A stretch of 64,000 nt of DNA from Phascolarctos cinereus. Its lineage: Eukaryota > Chordata > Mammalia > Diprotodontia > Phascolarctidae. Below the pieces are notes generated by a model. The model worked only from the letters and a program-made list of their open reading frames with translations, had not been told where the DNA came from and ran no database searches. The stretch's first letter is position 1. The number at the start of each line of letters is the position of its first letter. The DNA lies in the NCBI RefSeq assembly GCF_002099425.1, contig NW_018343991.1:17358501-17422500 (forward strand), read 5' to 3'. The position numbers and the translations under genes are program-made. Shown in pieces: positions 10,272-21,028 of the stretch.

Positions 10272-10465
10272 GAAGGCAGCAGAACATTGGCACTAAAGTC
10301 AGAGGACCTGGGTTCAAATCCCACCTCTGACACTGATCATTTGCTTGACTTTAGACAAGTCACTTAGCCTTCTTTGTCCTGTTTCCTCATCTGTAAAAAG
10401 AGGAAGGGGAATGGATTAAATGACCTCTGAGGTCCCTTCTAATTCCAAATCTATCATCTTATGAT
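10272..10465 (+). repeat. MIR-type SINE
   Basis: "cctgggttcaaatcccacct", "gacaagtcacttagcc" and "tgacctctgaggtcccttct" are close to the MIR consensus. Confidence 0.9.
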
Positions 10466-10474
10466 ACATCTTGA

Positions 10475-10790
10475 AAACCAGAGTGATGGAATGGATAGAG
10501 GACTTGATTTAGAGTCAAGACTTGGGTTTGAATCCTGTCTCAGACACACAGAGTTTCTGAGTGTCTGACAGAATGCCTGACTCTGGGAAAGTCATCTGAC
10601 CTCTTTAAGCCTCAGTTTTCTCATCTGTAAAATGGTAATAATAATAGCACCTACCTCAGCAGATTATTATAAGGATATGAATAAATATTATGAGGATATA
10701 AATAAAATAATACATGTAATATGCAAAATAATACATATAAAGCACTTTACAAAATTTAAAGTAGTTTATAAATGTGAAGTAGCCAAATGA
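10475..10790 (+). repeat. MIR-type SINE, long form
   Basis: "tttgaatcctgtctcagaca", "cagttttctcatctgtaaaa", "aatagcacctacctcagcag" and a "ttataaatgtgaag" end. Its 3' part holds a short duplicated AT-rich segment ("aaataatacatgtaa" / "aaataatacatataa"). Confidence 0.85.
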
Positions 10791-11089
10791 GGAAATTGGT
10801 AGATAATCTTGAAGTCCCTTCTAGTTCTGACCATATTTGAGGACAGATGTGGCACATTGATTCAATTGCCAACAGGAATGACCACCTGAAACCCCGTGAT
10901 GATTTGTTTACCTATTGGCTAAACCCAGTGTAGGGAGTATTTGGTTATAACTTGACAAAGAGAATCATTAATGAAAAAATAAGCCTGATGACAAATAAAC
11001 TCAGATTCAGGTTTCTGAGGAGGAGGGTGGCATTTCACACCCCAAAAATGCATATTCTCAGCAGGCATCTATGAAAGAGCTCTGTGAGA

Positions 11090-11290
11090 TCACACATTGA
11101 GAGCTGAAGAGACCTAAGAGGCCTTCAAGTCAAATCCTCTCATTTTACAGGTGAGGAAACTGAGACACAGAGAGGCCAAGTGTTTTTCCCAGGGTCACAC
11201 AGCTAGTAAGTCTCCGAGGCAGGATTTAAACTCAACTCTTTCTGACTCCAAGTCTAATCCTCTGCCTAATGCACTCTGCCGCTTCTAGAT
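11090..11290 (-). repeat. MIR-type SINE, antisense
   Basis: "gaagagacctaagaggcctt", "cattttacaggtgaggaaac", "cagggtcacacagctagtaa" and "ctgcctaatgcactctgccg" form an almost complete antisense copy. Confidence 0.9.
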
Positions 11291-11539
11291 GGGAAGTCTA
11301 CCCCATCAGATGCAGACTTGGGGTACTTCCCCTTGTCAGAGGCCAGGGAGGGTGACCACTGTCCTCTGCCTCATCTTCAGGGTTCTCTCTGTAGATCTCC
11401 CCAGAACGCTAGGCCTGGAGGCAAAGCCAGTTATCTTGCCTATGTCTTTTCACCCTAGAGAGAAGAATCAATGTCATCCAGGCTTCCACTGACAAGACAA
11501 TTTTCCATAAAATTCAATTCATACACAGTAACTTTTGTA

Positions 11540-11680
11540 AAGGCAAATTTCAGCGTTCATTTTTTAGAATTTTGAGTTCTAAATTTTCCACCTCCTTCCC
11601 TTACCTCCCCCCTCCCTAATACAGTAAACTATTTGATACAAGTTATATATGAGCAGTCTTGACTTTTAAGTAGTTATCTG
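11540..11680 (-). repeat. L1/HAL1 3' end, antisense
   Basis: "gaattttgagttctaaattt", "ccttcccttacctcccccct" and "atacaagttatatatgagca" are the antisense of the tail seen at 28780-28880 and 50370-50470 ("gcacatgtacaacttatatt", then a G-rich run, then "gaaaatttgaaacc"). Confidence 0.7.
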
Positions 11681-11844
11681 GCTCTCTCTTGAAAAAAAAA
11701 AAGGGAGGGGGATGTATGTTTGACTTGAAACAGACGAATAACACCTTCAGTTCTCTTGTTCATTTTTTAAATGTGCCCCTGGCTAGATGCTGCTACTGAA
11801 GGTAGAAGGAACCACAGGTTTGTTTGGCCCTTCCCACATCAGTA

Positions 11845-12020
11845 CAGTAGACTGAAAAGAACCCTAGGTTTGGAATCTGAGGGCCTGGGTTCAAAGTCTA
11901 GCACTGATATTACTTGTGTGACTTTGGACCTCTACCAGAGTCTCGGTTACCTCTTCTTTAAAGTGGAATCATACTGGAACTGGATAATCACTGTCCCTAC
12001 CTCATTTTAATTTGATGTTC
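11845..12020 (+). repeat. MIR-type SINE
   Basis: "ctgagggcctgggttcaaag", "ttgtgtgactttggacctct" and "atgttcctatga" keep sense MIR order. Confidence 0.75.
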
Positions 12021-12544
12021 CTATGAAACCACAAAGCACCATCTTGACTTTGAATTCCCATACTAGCTTTTACAATAGTTCATGTAACAAAGCATGGAGC
12101 TTTGCACTAAGTCCATAGCTTGGATACACTCTGTCTGTCTACTGGTTCCGCCCCTTCTTCCTACAGTTGCTAGTCGGAAACCTAATTCCATAGAAGGAAG
12201 ACAGATTTAGTGAAGGCAAGGCCAGAAGGCTGGAGAAATGTGCCCAGTTTTCAGTGGGCTGGGTCATCCCCTGCCTCACTGAAAAAGAGCTCCTGTCAGC
12301 TGGTTTCCTGTCTCCTGATTCAGGATATAATGAAACAGATTGATTCAAAGTTATTTCTGTATTTTCTCTATGTTGGGTTAGAAGTCAGCAGTAGAAGGTT
12401 GCATAAATTATTCGGTTTTACACACCTGAAGTCCTGACCTGTAGAGTTTGGTATTCTAACACATGCAAATGACATGAAAACTATTGCTTTGATTCAAGGG
12501 CCCTGGCATTATTAGTATTTATTTTAAGTATAGTTGTAGCACTG

Positions 12545-12690
12545 AGAAACAACATGGTCTAGGGGATAAAGGGCCAGTCTGGAAATCAGGAAAACCTGGG
12601 TCAAAATCCTGCTTCTAACACACACTGGCTGGGTGAAATCACTTGGTCTGTGAGTGCTTCAGGCAATTCTATCAATCACTAATACTAGTG
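12545..12690 (+). repeat. MIR-type SINE fragment
   Basis: "acaacatggtctaggggata", "tggaaatcaggaaaacctgg" and "cttctaacacacactggctg". The 3' half is lost. Confidence 0.75.
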
Positions 12691-12769
12691 GCTAGAGTTT
12701 TTTTTTTCTTCAAGCACATTTGCAAAATGATTTACATATATTTACTTTACGTTATTTGATCCTCACATC

Positions 12770-13045
12770 CTCTGCAAGCAATTAAGTGCCTATTATGGGC
12801 TAGGCACCTGAAGATAAAAACAAAAAGGAAACACTTCCTTCCCTAAAGGAGCTTGTATTCTGTTCAGGAAGACAACATATACACATATGCGTATCTTATA
12901 AAATGAATGTAAGTTGATAGAGTTGGGGAGAGAGATCAGGAAAATACTCAGAAGCAAAGGCAGAATCAAAGATTTAGAGCTGGAAGGTACCTTCGAGGTC
13001 TTTTAGTCCAGTTCCCTCATTTTACGGATGAGGGGATTGAATTAC
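12770..13045 (-). repeat. L2 LINE 3' end, then MIR fragment, both antisense
   Basis: 12770-12960: "aattaagtgcctattatggg", "aaaggagcttgtattctgtt". 12965-13045: MIR "gagctggaaggtaccttcga" and "cattttacggatgagg". Confidence 0.75.
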
Positions 13046-13857
13046 GAAGGAGGCATTGATCTGTACCAGTGAAGGGAATTTTTACAGCAAGAGTTCTTCA
13101 CACTGATGAAATCATAGGCTCCAACCCTTTCCCCAATTCTGACTTCCCCCCGAAAAAAATAAAATAAAAAAGACATTCTAAGATGGAAGCAGTTTTTATT
13201 GTTAGTAACAATGATAATACACCTCTTTATATAGCGCTTTGCAAAGTAGTTCACAAAGCCTGCCCCCTGCCCCCAACAATAATCACCTTTGGGACTTGAA
13301 GATGATCTTGAAATACTAGCCCATACTTTCATCTGCTTCTGCCATTTTCCATGTATTAGGCTTATATAGCCTAAAATAACAATAAATTAAATGTCCTACA
13401 GATAGCAATGCCCTAATCCAGGCCCTAGTCCCAGGCCTTTGAGCCTGAGGCATGCAAAGTGAAAATCTCCCAAGCAATTTTCACAGCCATACTAAATAGA
13501 GAGGAGCAAGCATCCCTATTTCTCTTATACAGTTATCCTTTCCACACTGCAACTTTCCCCATCAAGGTTTTGCTATATCATGGACTGGCATAAGAAATAA
13601 AATGGGAATTTGGAGGGAGTTTCATGGAAGCTGCAGACAACATAAGAAGGTCAGTAGGAGACACAGAAAAAGTTTAGAAACTTAGAAATACATAAAATAT
13701 GTGTATAGTGTCATATAATATCCATACACTTTATCTTTAAATACCATAAATATACACAATTTCTACTATGGTACAAAGGGAGGGTCAAAATATTTTGTGC
13801 AGATTTTCCAGATCAGGTATCTGTAACCCCCATGATGGGGAAGGGATAATTGTACAA

Positions 13858-13905
13858 ACAAAAACAAAAACAAAAACAAAAACGAAAATGAAAACAAAAA
13901 AAAGA
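13858..13905. repeat. (AAAAC)n-like low-complexity run
   Basis: Five or more AACAAA pentamer-like units, decaying into AAAAACGAAAATG. Confidence 0.9.
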
Positions 13906-14044
13906 AACTGAGGTTTAATCTATGTAAGAACTGAAGTCAAACATTTCTTAAAAGTCTGTCCTCGTCTCTCATGACTAGTAATCTCACTCATTACCAAGAC
14001 TTCAACTATCAGCTCTATGTAGGTGCCTTCTAACTTTACATAAC

Positions 14045-14198
14045 CAGTTTATAGATTTAGAGACTGAAGATACCTCAGAGGTGAAGTTCAACTGTCCCAT
14101 TTGACAGGTAAAGAAACTGAGAAACAGAGAGATTAATCAACCTAGCCAAAGTCACATTGGAATTAAGAGAGCTGGGATTTGAACCCAGGATCACCAAA
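14045..14198 (-). repeat. MIR-type SINE, antisense
   Basis: "gactgaagatacctcagagg", "gacaggtaaagaaactgaga" and "gggatttgaacccaggatca". The L1 fragment at 14215 starts just after it. Confidence 0.85.
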
Positions 14199-14214
14199 TA
14201 TAAATCCATTTCCC

Positions 14215-15933
14215 AGGAAGAACCAAGATGGCTGAGTAAGAAGGAGAAACACAGTTGAACTCTCCCCACAACTCCATAAAGATCTAGAAAACACATCAGA
14301 CCATATCCTGATTGAGATATCCAAGGAAAAAAAAATCACAATGGATCTTTTTCCAGTTCAGGTAGGTGTGGGGAAATAGAGTGTTCTACAAAAATTGGAG
14401 ATGCAGTATAGCTACGAACAGCTATGCTGAGAACTATAGGACAGGGGAAAAGTGCTGAAGGGAAAGAAGAAGGCCCAAATACAATACAGAACGATCCAAA
14501 CCTGCACAGGATATGGGAACAGGTGTCAACTGGTGGCTCTGTCTTACTACCTAGGTCTAGATCACAGATTGAGGGTGGACAGAAAAGGTGACCCATATCC
14601 AGTAGTGGTGCTCCAGATTAAAGAGAAGACAAGAACCATAGCCTATGTACTAGGTAAGCAATAAATTTAAAAGGAAGTAGTGGCTGTGTAGCTATGACCC
14701 TAGAAATGAAGCAGGGTGTCAGTTCCACCTTCCAACCCAGCCTGATGGCTGCACAAGGAAAAACCAGAGCAGGAATCCCAGACCCAAAGCGTAGCCTGAA
14801 CTACTGTCTGGTGAATAGTGACTGAGTTTACTTAAACTCCAACCAGGACAAACCCATAGGTATGTTGTTCAGAGCAAAACCTAGGTCAGGAACTTGTAGA
14901 TCTCAGACAAGAAGGATAGAAAATACTTTTTTCCCAGATCAGACCACTTTGGGAATACTGAAACCTTTTAGGTTTCCAGCCTGAGCTGTCCCTGAGGTCC
15001 TGAAACACTCAACAGCCTAAAAAAGTAATAGTAGATTCAGACTAGATGTTCCCTTCAGAGGTGCAAAGAGCCTAGCCCTTAGATGACACCTGAAGTTATG
15101 AAGCGGGCTAGAAGAAGGAGAAAAAAAAAAGAATACCATCACAAAAAGCTATTATAGTGACAGGGATGCTCACGATGCAAATGCAGAAGAGAATTAACCC
15201 AAAAATGTCCCCAAACAAAGCCTCGAAGAAATGGCTGCAAATTCAACTACAATTCCAGGAAGGAATAAAGCAAGACTTTTTTTAGAAGTTTAAATATTTT
15301 AATGTAAATGCTAAAAGAAAAAAAATGGAAAAGAACTAGGAGCTATGGAAGAAAGAATCAGAAAGGTAATTAACAGCTTGACACAAGAGGTATAAAATCT
15401 TGTCAAACCAGCAAACTGTGCCAAATAGAAGATAATGACCCCATGATAAAAGAAATAAAGTTAAAAGACTGAAAAAATAAAAGAAAATATAAGGTATCTC
15501 ACCGCAAAAACAAATTACCTGGAAAACAGATTGAGAAGAGATAATTCAGGAGTCATTGAAAGTTATGACAAAAATAAAAACAAAAAGAGCCTAGACTCCA
15601 TATTTCAAGATCTCTTAGAACCAGAGGACAAAGTAGAAATAGAAAGATCTACCAGTCACCTACTTAAAGAAGTCTCAAAATGAAAACTTCCAAAGAACAT
15701 TATAGTCAATATCCAAAGCTTCCAGGTCAAAGAAAAAATACTATGAGCAGCCAGAAAGAAAGAATTCAAGTACTGAGGAGCCACAATCAGGATCACACAT
15801 GATTTAGCAGCCATCACTATAAAGAAACTGAGAACCTTCAATATAATATTTCAGAAGGTAATATAGGCTCAGGTGAAACTGAGAAGACAGGTTTTCATTG
15901 ACTGAAAAAAAACCCCTTTAATTTTAAAAAATA
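14215..15933 (+). mobile_element. old L1 fragment: 5' UTR and ORF1, ending just after ORF1
   Basis: It opens with a YY1-like L1 start ("accaagatggctgagta", 14222) and runs through a 5' UTR without ORFs. A decayed ORF1 follows: RNA-recognition part "aaccagaggacaaagtag" near 15620 and C-terminal domain "gcagccagaaagaaagaatt" near 15750. It stops in an A/T-rich end at 15920-15933. The flanks 14200-14214 ("ataaatccatttccc") and 15934-15949 ("ataaatcctattctcc") look like an imperfect target-site duplication. If so, this is a complete but short insertion with no ORF2. Confidence 0.65.
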
Positions 15934-16244
15934 ATAAATCCTATTCTCCTTTCATTGAATCATGCTAGTCTGACTTTTCTTCTGCATTTCCAGCTACTCA
16001 TGGGACATTTCCACCTGGTGAACTCACCAGAGCTTCAAGTTCAACATAGCTCAAACTGAGTTCATATTTTCCCTCAAATCTGCTTCTTCTGACTTCCCTA
16101 TTTGTCCCCGTGGCAACCCAATCTCTTGTATTCACACATTTGGGGTTATCTTTGACTCTTCTCAAGGAATGGGCTTGTAAATGTTTAACAGCCTGATCTC
16201 TGTGGATGGAGGTTAGGAGGGAGAAGAAAAAGAACATGTAACAC

Positions 16245-16440
16245 ATTTTTAAAGTTTAAACTAATTATTAACATTTTCTTTACCACTTTTTTAAAGTTTA
16301 GATGATCAACAAACAAATCGAGCCCTGATTGGTCATGTTTGCTGATTTCTGAATTGTAAAAATGCTCACATTGAAAATTTCATAATCATCTCTCACAGAG
16401 ATTGGACCAGCGGACTCCAGCACAACCCTGCTCTACTCTC
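16245..16440. repeat. unclassified interspersed repeat, copy A
   Basis: It aligns along its whole length with 59535-59725. Shared blocks in the same order include "aattattaacattttct", "accacttttttaaagt", "gagccctgatt", "tttgctgatttctga", "gctcacattgaaaattt" and a "cctgctc" end. The family is not recognised; a DNA transposon is possible. Confidence 0.6.
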
Positions 16441-17100
16441 TCTCACCTCTGCTATTTAGTCATTTACCAGGTCTTAGAGATCTCACCATTGAAAAGGCTC
16501 TTCCCTCCTCTCTATTGCCTCTGACAAGACTCTAATGCAAGTTTTAAGGTGTTCCTTCCCCTCTCCCAGGGATACAATGTCTTCTTGCTCCTTTCCCCTG
16601 CTACCAGTAGCAGAGGGTTTTATATCCATCTTCCTGGGCTTTTGCAATTACCCTTTTCTGGTTGTCTCACCTTCTCTCTCTCCCCACTGCCAACCACCCT
16701 TCATATTGCTGGCAGAATAATCTTTCTTAGACACGGAGCTAGTTATATCACTCCTCCATTCAAAAGTGTTCAGTGGCTTCCTATCGCTTCTCCATCCTTG
16801 GCACTCACTATCTTATCTTTCCAGGTGTATCTCCCATACCTCCCATCCATCCATTCTATGTTGTAACCAACTCTTTATGTGCACTCCCATGCTAAACATG
16901 TGCTTTCCTGCAACTATGCCTTTACTCATGTTGTTCCCTGCACCTAAATTTCCTTCTTTCCACCTCTTTAGCTGTTGAAATCCTGCATATACAACCAGCT
17001 CTACAGGAAGCCCTCCACCCCTCCCTCCAGTTCTTCCTAGTGGGTATCAACCTTCTCCCTCAGACCTCCCAAAGCACTCGGTTGTAATAGACGTTACTAC
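16441..17100 (+). repeat. L2 LINE 3' region, sense, about 660 bp
   Basis: Ordered L2 phrases: "gctggcagaataatctttct", "tatatcactcctccattcaa", "gttcagtggcttcctatcgc", "tttccaggtgtatctcccat" and "ctcatgttgttccctgcacc". The Pro/Ser-rich frames here are non-coding. Confidence 0.85.
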
Positions 17101-17149
17101 ACCACAAAGAGGTTTTGAGTTACCAAAAGAATATGTACTGATTTCTTAT

Positions 17150-17292
17150 CCCCCTGCTTAAGTATAATATCACCTACCTCTCAGGATTGCTGTGAGGATA
17201 AAATAAGATATTTGTAAAGCTTTTGCTTTTTTGCAAATCTTTTTGCTTTTTGAAAACCTTAATTTGCAAACCTTAAAGTGCTATATAAATGG
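17150..17292 (+). repeat. MIR-type SINE 3' half
   Basis: "aatatcacctacctctcagg", "attgctgtgaggataaaata" and "aaagtgctatataaatggtg" are the 3' half of the long MIR form. The microsatellite at 17293 grows out of its end. Confidence 0.8.
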
Positions 17293-17376
17293 TGGTAGTG
17301 GTGGTGGTGGTGGTGGTAGTAGTAGTAGAAGTTGTTGTTGTCATTGTCATTGTCATTATCATCATCATCATCATGA
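17293..17376. repeat. compound trinucleotide/hexanucleotide microsatellite
   Basis: The array changes unit along its length: GTG, then TAG, TTG, three TCATTG units and finally ATC repeats. Confidence 0.95.
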
Positions 17377-17397
17377 GGGCAGGAACAGAGAGAAGGG

Positions 17398-17595
17398 ATA
17401 ACATGTATTAAGTGCCTACTGTGTGCCAGGACCTATGCCAAGTGCTTTACAAATGTTATCTCATTTGATCCTTCACTACAACCCCAGAAGGAGGTGCTGT
17501 TATTAACCGTATTTGTAGCTGATGAAACTGCAGCAGATAGAGGCTAAGTGCCTTGGAACTACATGCATCTAAACTCAGTATCTCCTCCAGAACAT
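17398..17595 (-). repeat. MIR-type SINE, antisense
   Basis: "gtgcctactgtgtgccagga", "gccaagtgctttacaaatgt", "tctcatttgatccttcacta" and "gatgaaactgcagcagatag". Confidence 0.85.
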
Positions 17596-17689
17596 ACCAT
17601 AGTGCTCTGCTCACATAGAAGGTATATTCATAACATATTATGACATAGCAAAGCACTACATTGTATCATATCGTATCATATGGCATTAT

Positions 17690-17765
17690 TAGGATAGAAC
17701 ATGACAGGATAAGGTAGAGTGGGATGGGATGAGATTGCTAGGGATGGGATGGGATGGGAAAGATG
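17690..17765. repeat. degenerate GGGAT pentamer run
   Basis: "gagtgggatgggatgagatt" and "gggatgggatgggatgggaa" are two blocks of GGGAT units, preceded by ATCATATCGTATCATATG-like DNA. Confidence 0.85.
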
Positions 17766-17769
17766 AGTA

Positions 17770-18915
17770 TATTATAGTAACAGGGAATTTTTGCCAGGAG
17801 GGCAAGAATGCTGAACAAAGGTTACTACTCCACCCCTTCCCTCTCCAGTGTTATTAAGTACCTCCTTGAGGTTTATTAAAACATCAAGGCAATTTGCATG
17901 GTTCAAGAATTGAAATGCTAAATGAGAAGTGTGTATTTATCCCCAGCCTAAAAAGATGAGACAAGAATTGCAGACCATATATGGGATACTCATGTAGCCT
18001 ACATTCTGCAGTAGGGAAGAAGTGAAAGAAGTTTATTGTCCCTAATTCAGCTAGACATGAAGATGGGGACCATATTGGGTAGTGGTGATGGTGGGTAAAA
18101 AAGGTATTAATAGAAGCCTGAGTGACCCTTTTCTGTGGGGAGAGGGAGAGCTTTTTAGCAAAAGCCTATTAGTCCCGGGCAGTCTTGCAAAAAAGAGGCT
18201 ATAATCCAACTCTGTCTGGTCCCACCCACACCCCCATCCCTAAAGAAGCTGCAACAGAAAATGGCTGCAAGAAACACCTAGAGGAAAAGCAGTGAATAGT
18301 AGTTTCTAAGGATGAGAGCAACAGGAGAAGAAGACAAAGCTTCACAGCATTAAGAGACTTAGAGGAGCATCCAAAGTGTCAGGGTCAAACCATAGCAAAG
18401 CTAAATAGGTTAATGAGAAATGGAGCTGTGAAGGCATTCTAACCGAGACACGCCCTTCTCATCTTAGAGCACAAGTTTCCCTGGGTGTACTGTAATCCCT
18501 TTCCCAACAGTGTGAGAATCTGTGGAAGATTAGAACCCTTTGTATGTGTAATGTGGGGGGAGGGGGGGCGCAGGTAATGTACTGATTTATTTCTGTTATT
18601 TACATTGCTATTATGTCCCAATTAAATGTTTTGCTATTTAATTTATGATTTCTGCAAGGTATGTTGGTTGAGAATATATTGCATGGCTATTTGATCTATG
18701 TAATATATTATGATTGTTCAAAATACTGGGGTCCAGAGTCACATGGTATGTATCTGACTATGGTATAATATAGTGTAGCATACTGTAATGTAATATAGCA
18801 CAACCTATCCCCCCCAAAAAAAAAAAACCCCGAAAACTAAAAACCAACATCATAGAAAATGGAGTCATGTGTAGAATGCCAAATAGTCAATTTATTACCT
18901 TTTTTAAACAAATGT
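17770..18915. other. no gene seen; no clear repeat except A/T tracts
   Basis: About 1.1 kb without a recognised gene or repeat signature. 18600-18810 is AT-rich with loosely repeated "taatatag"-like units. A C8A11-type run at 18811-18829 is low complexity. Confidence 0.35.
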
Positions 18916-18925
18916 AACTGATTAG

Positions 18926-19112
18926 TCACAGCTAAGTGGCAAGTGGATAGAGTTCCAGGCCTGGAATCAGGAAGATTCATCTTTGTCTCAGTTTCCCCAT
19001 TTGTAAAATGAACTAGAGAAGAAAATGGCAAACCACTCCAGTATCTTTGCCAACAAAACCCCAAATGGGGTCACGAAGAGTTGGATGTGACTGAAAACAA
19101 CTGAACAACAAA
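18926..19112 (+). repeat. marsupial MAR1-type SINE with target duplication
   Basis: The head "cacagctaagtggcaagtgg" and the tail "ccccaaatggggtcacgaag" are present; the middle is shortened. "aactgattag" at 18916-18925 and "aactgattgg" at 19113-19122 are the likely target-site duplication. Confidence 0.9.
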
Positions 19113-19374
19113 AACTGATTGGTTGTTTTGGTGGGTAGCTATTATCCAACATTGGCAGTTAAAGAGAAGTGGATAATCTCATGGGACTCTTCACACAATT
19201 CCCCTTTAAGCACAAACCACTAGGCCAGGGCACAAATCCTTTACTTTGTTAGCCATTTATATTAAGATATTTGCTCACAAATGTGTAACATCCTTCATGT
19301 CTAAACCAGACAGTGAATTACTGTTTTCACTTAATGTACTTTTTATAGATCTTTGCACATTAGAGTATCTTCTC

Positions 19375-19660
19375 CTCACAACAACCCCGTTGAGGTAGAT
19401 AAGGAAAATAAAAATCATAGCTGATACCTGGAAAGCACTTTAAAATATGCTAAGTGTTGCATATACATTATTTCATTTGATCTTCACCAAAAAAAGAACT
19501 GTGATATAAGCCATGCAAATAATATTGTCCCCATTTTACAGAGAAGGAAATTGAGACTCAGAGAATTAAAATAAATGCTCAAAGTTACACAATGAGTAAG
19601 GGGCAGTGCTGAGATTCAAATCTAGGTCTTCTGATTCCATCTTTACTGATCTACACTAGG
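19375..19660 (-). repeat. MIR-type SINE, antisense, long form
   Basis: "caaccccgttgaggtagata" (19381) belongs to a first fragment. "agctgatacctggaaagcac" to "gattcaaatctaggtcttct" is a second, nearly full copy. Confidence 0.8.
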
Positions 19661-20344
19661 ATGATGCCTTTTAAAATGTTTAGATACGGGGGATGGAGCC
19701 AAGATGGTGGAGTGAAAGCAGTGCCTTGCTTGAGCTCTCCCCCAAACCCTTCCAATACCTTTGAAAAAATGGCTCTAAACAAATTCTAAAGCAGCAGATC
19801 CCACAAAAACACAGAGTGAAGCAAATTTCCAGCCCAAGACAACCTGGATGATGGATCAGAAAGTTATATCGCAAATGGAGAGGAGAAGAGCACAGTTTGG
19901 TGTGGGCACACAGGCCGCAGCAAACCTGGAGCAGGCCTCAGAGGACTGAATCAAGGGCAGCTATGGAAATTTCCAGACTTCTCAACCCACAAACGCCAAA
20001 GACACAGTTCTGGGTGGCGATCCTGGGGCAAGAAGGAGCACTGTTGAGGAGGAGCTTGTAGTACCTGAGGACAGGAAATTCTCCTCACAGAACAGAGCAC
20101 AGGCCAGGAAAGGAGCAAACACCTCGCCCCTTATCATACCACCTTGGAAGAACTGAAAATTTACAGGTCCCTAGCAGTATCTTTGAAAATAGCTGTACAG
20201 TAGTTCTGCTTCCGGGAGCCAAGATGGCAGAGTGAAAAGGTAGTAACTCGCACTCTCCCCTATCAACATCTGAAAACCCAGAAAATATCACCCCAGAAAA
20301 AAAACTCTGGAACAGCTGAACTAGAAGAAAGATGGGGAGCAGCA

Positions 20345-21000
20345 GTGCAGCAGCCCAGCAAACGGGTCTCCCAGGGCCTCAGCAAAAATAAGGGAGGCAG
20401 AACTACAAGGGGCCCCAGATGGATAAGTACCCTGTGGCATTCATCTGAAAAGAGGTGAAGAAAGCAACCTAAAGGCTTCATAAAGCCCTGACCTTGCTGG
20501 TTCCAGCCCAACACCAGGTGAGCTGTCCGAGCCCTGCAGCCTCTAATTGTGAGGAAATCCCAAAGCCCAGGTGGTAGAACAGGCAAACACAAACACCTGG
20601 ACCTCCCAGTGCCTCAGTGAGGGTGGGGAGAACCAGTGGAAACCAGCTCAGAAAACCACCAGGTGCCTCGACACTCTACCTCAAAGGAATCTCCAGGTTC
20701 ACTAGCAGGAATGAGGGAGACAACACTGCAAGGGGCCCCAGGCAGACAAACACCCTGCAGCACCCATCTAAAAGGAGCTGAAAAAAGCTAAAGGAAAAGA
20801 AAAGCAGGCAACCTAGAATTGCCTGAAAGTTCCAGCCTTGTTGATTCCAGCCCAACATGAGGTAAGCTGCCAGAAACCTACAGCCTCCAATTGCCAGCAT
20901 AAGAGGCCCCAGCACACAAAGCCAGTGACCAAGACCTAGGCTCCCAACACAAGAAGCTTGGGTCAGTGCCCTCTGTTCCCCAGCAGGAGAGCTCAATCTC
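20345..21000 (+). repeat. two tandem L1 5' UTR repeats of about 320 bp
   Basis: "caaggggccccag" occurs at 20406 and 20729, an offset of 323 bp. Around it the two halves align: "ccctgtggcattcatctg" with "ccctgcagcacccatcta", and "ttccagcccaacaccagg" with "ttccagcccaacatgagg". This resembles the monomer promoters of mouse L1 in plan. Both repeats carry antisense frames with a shared LGWNQQG motif. Confidence 0.8.
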
Positions 21001-21028
21001 TTTAAAGGCCAGGGAATAAAGAAACACC

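Noticed and set aside
16535-16978. Ser/Pro/Leu-rich frames of 61-105 codons
   Set aside because: They lie in a sense L2 3' region whose phrases are recognisable in order.
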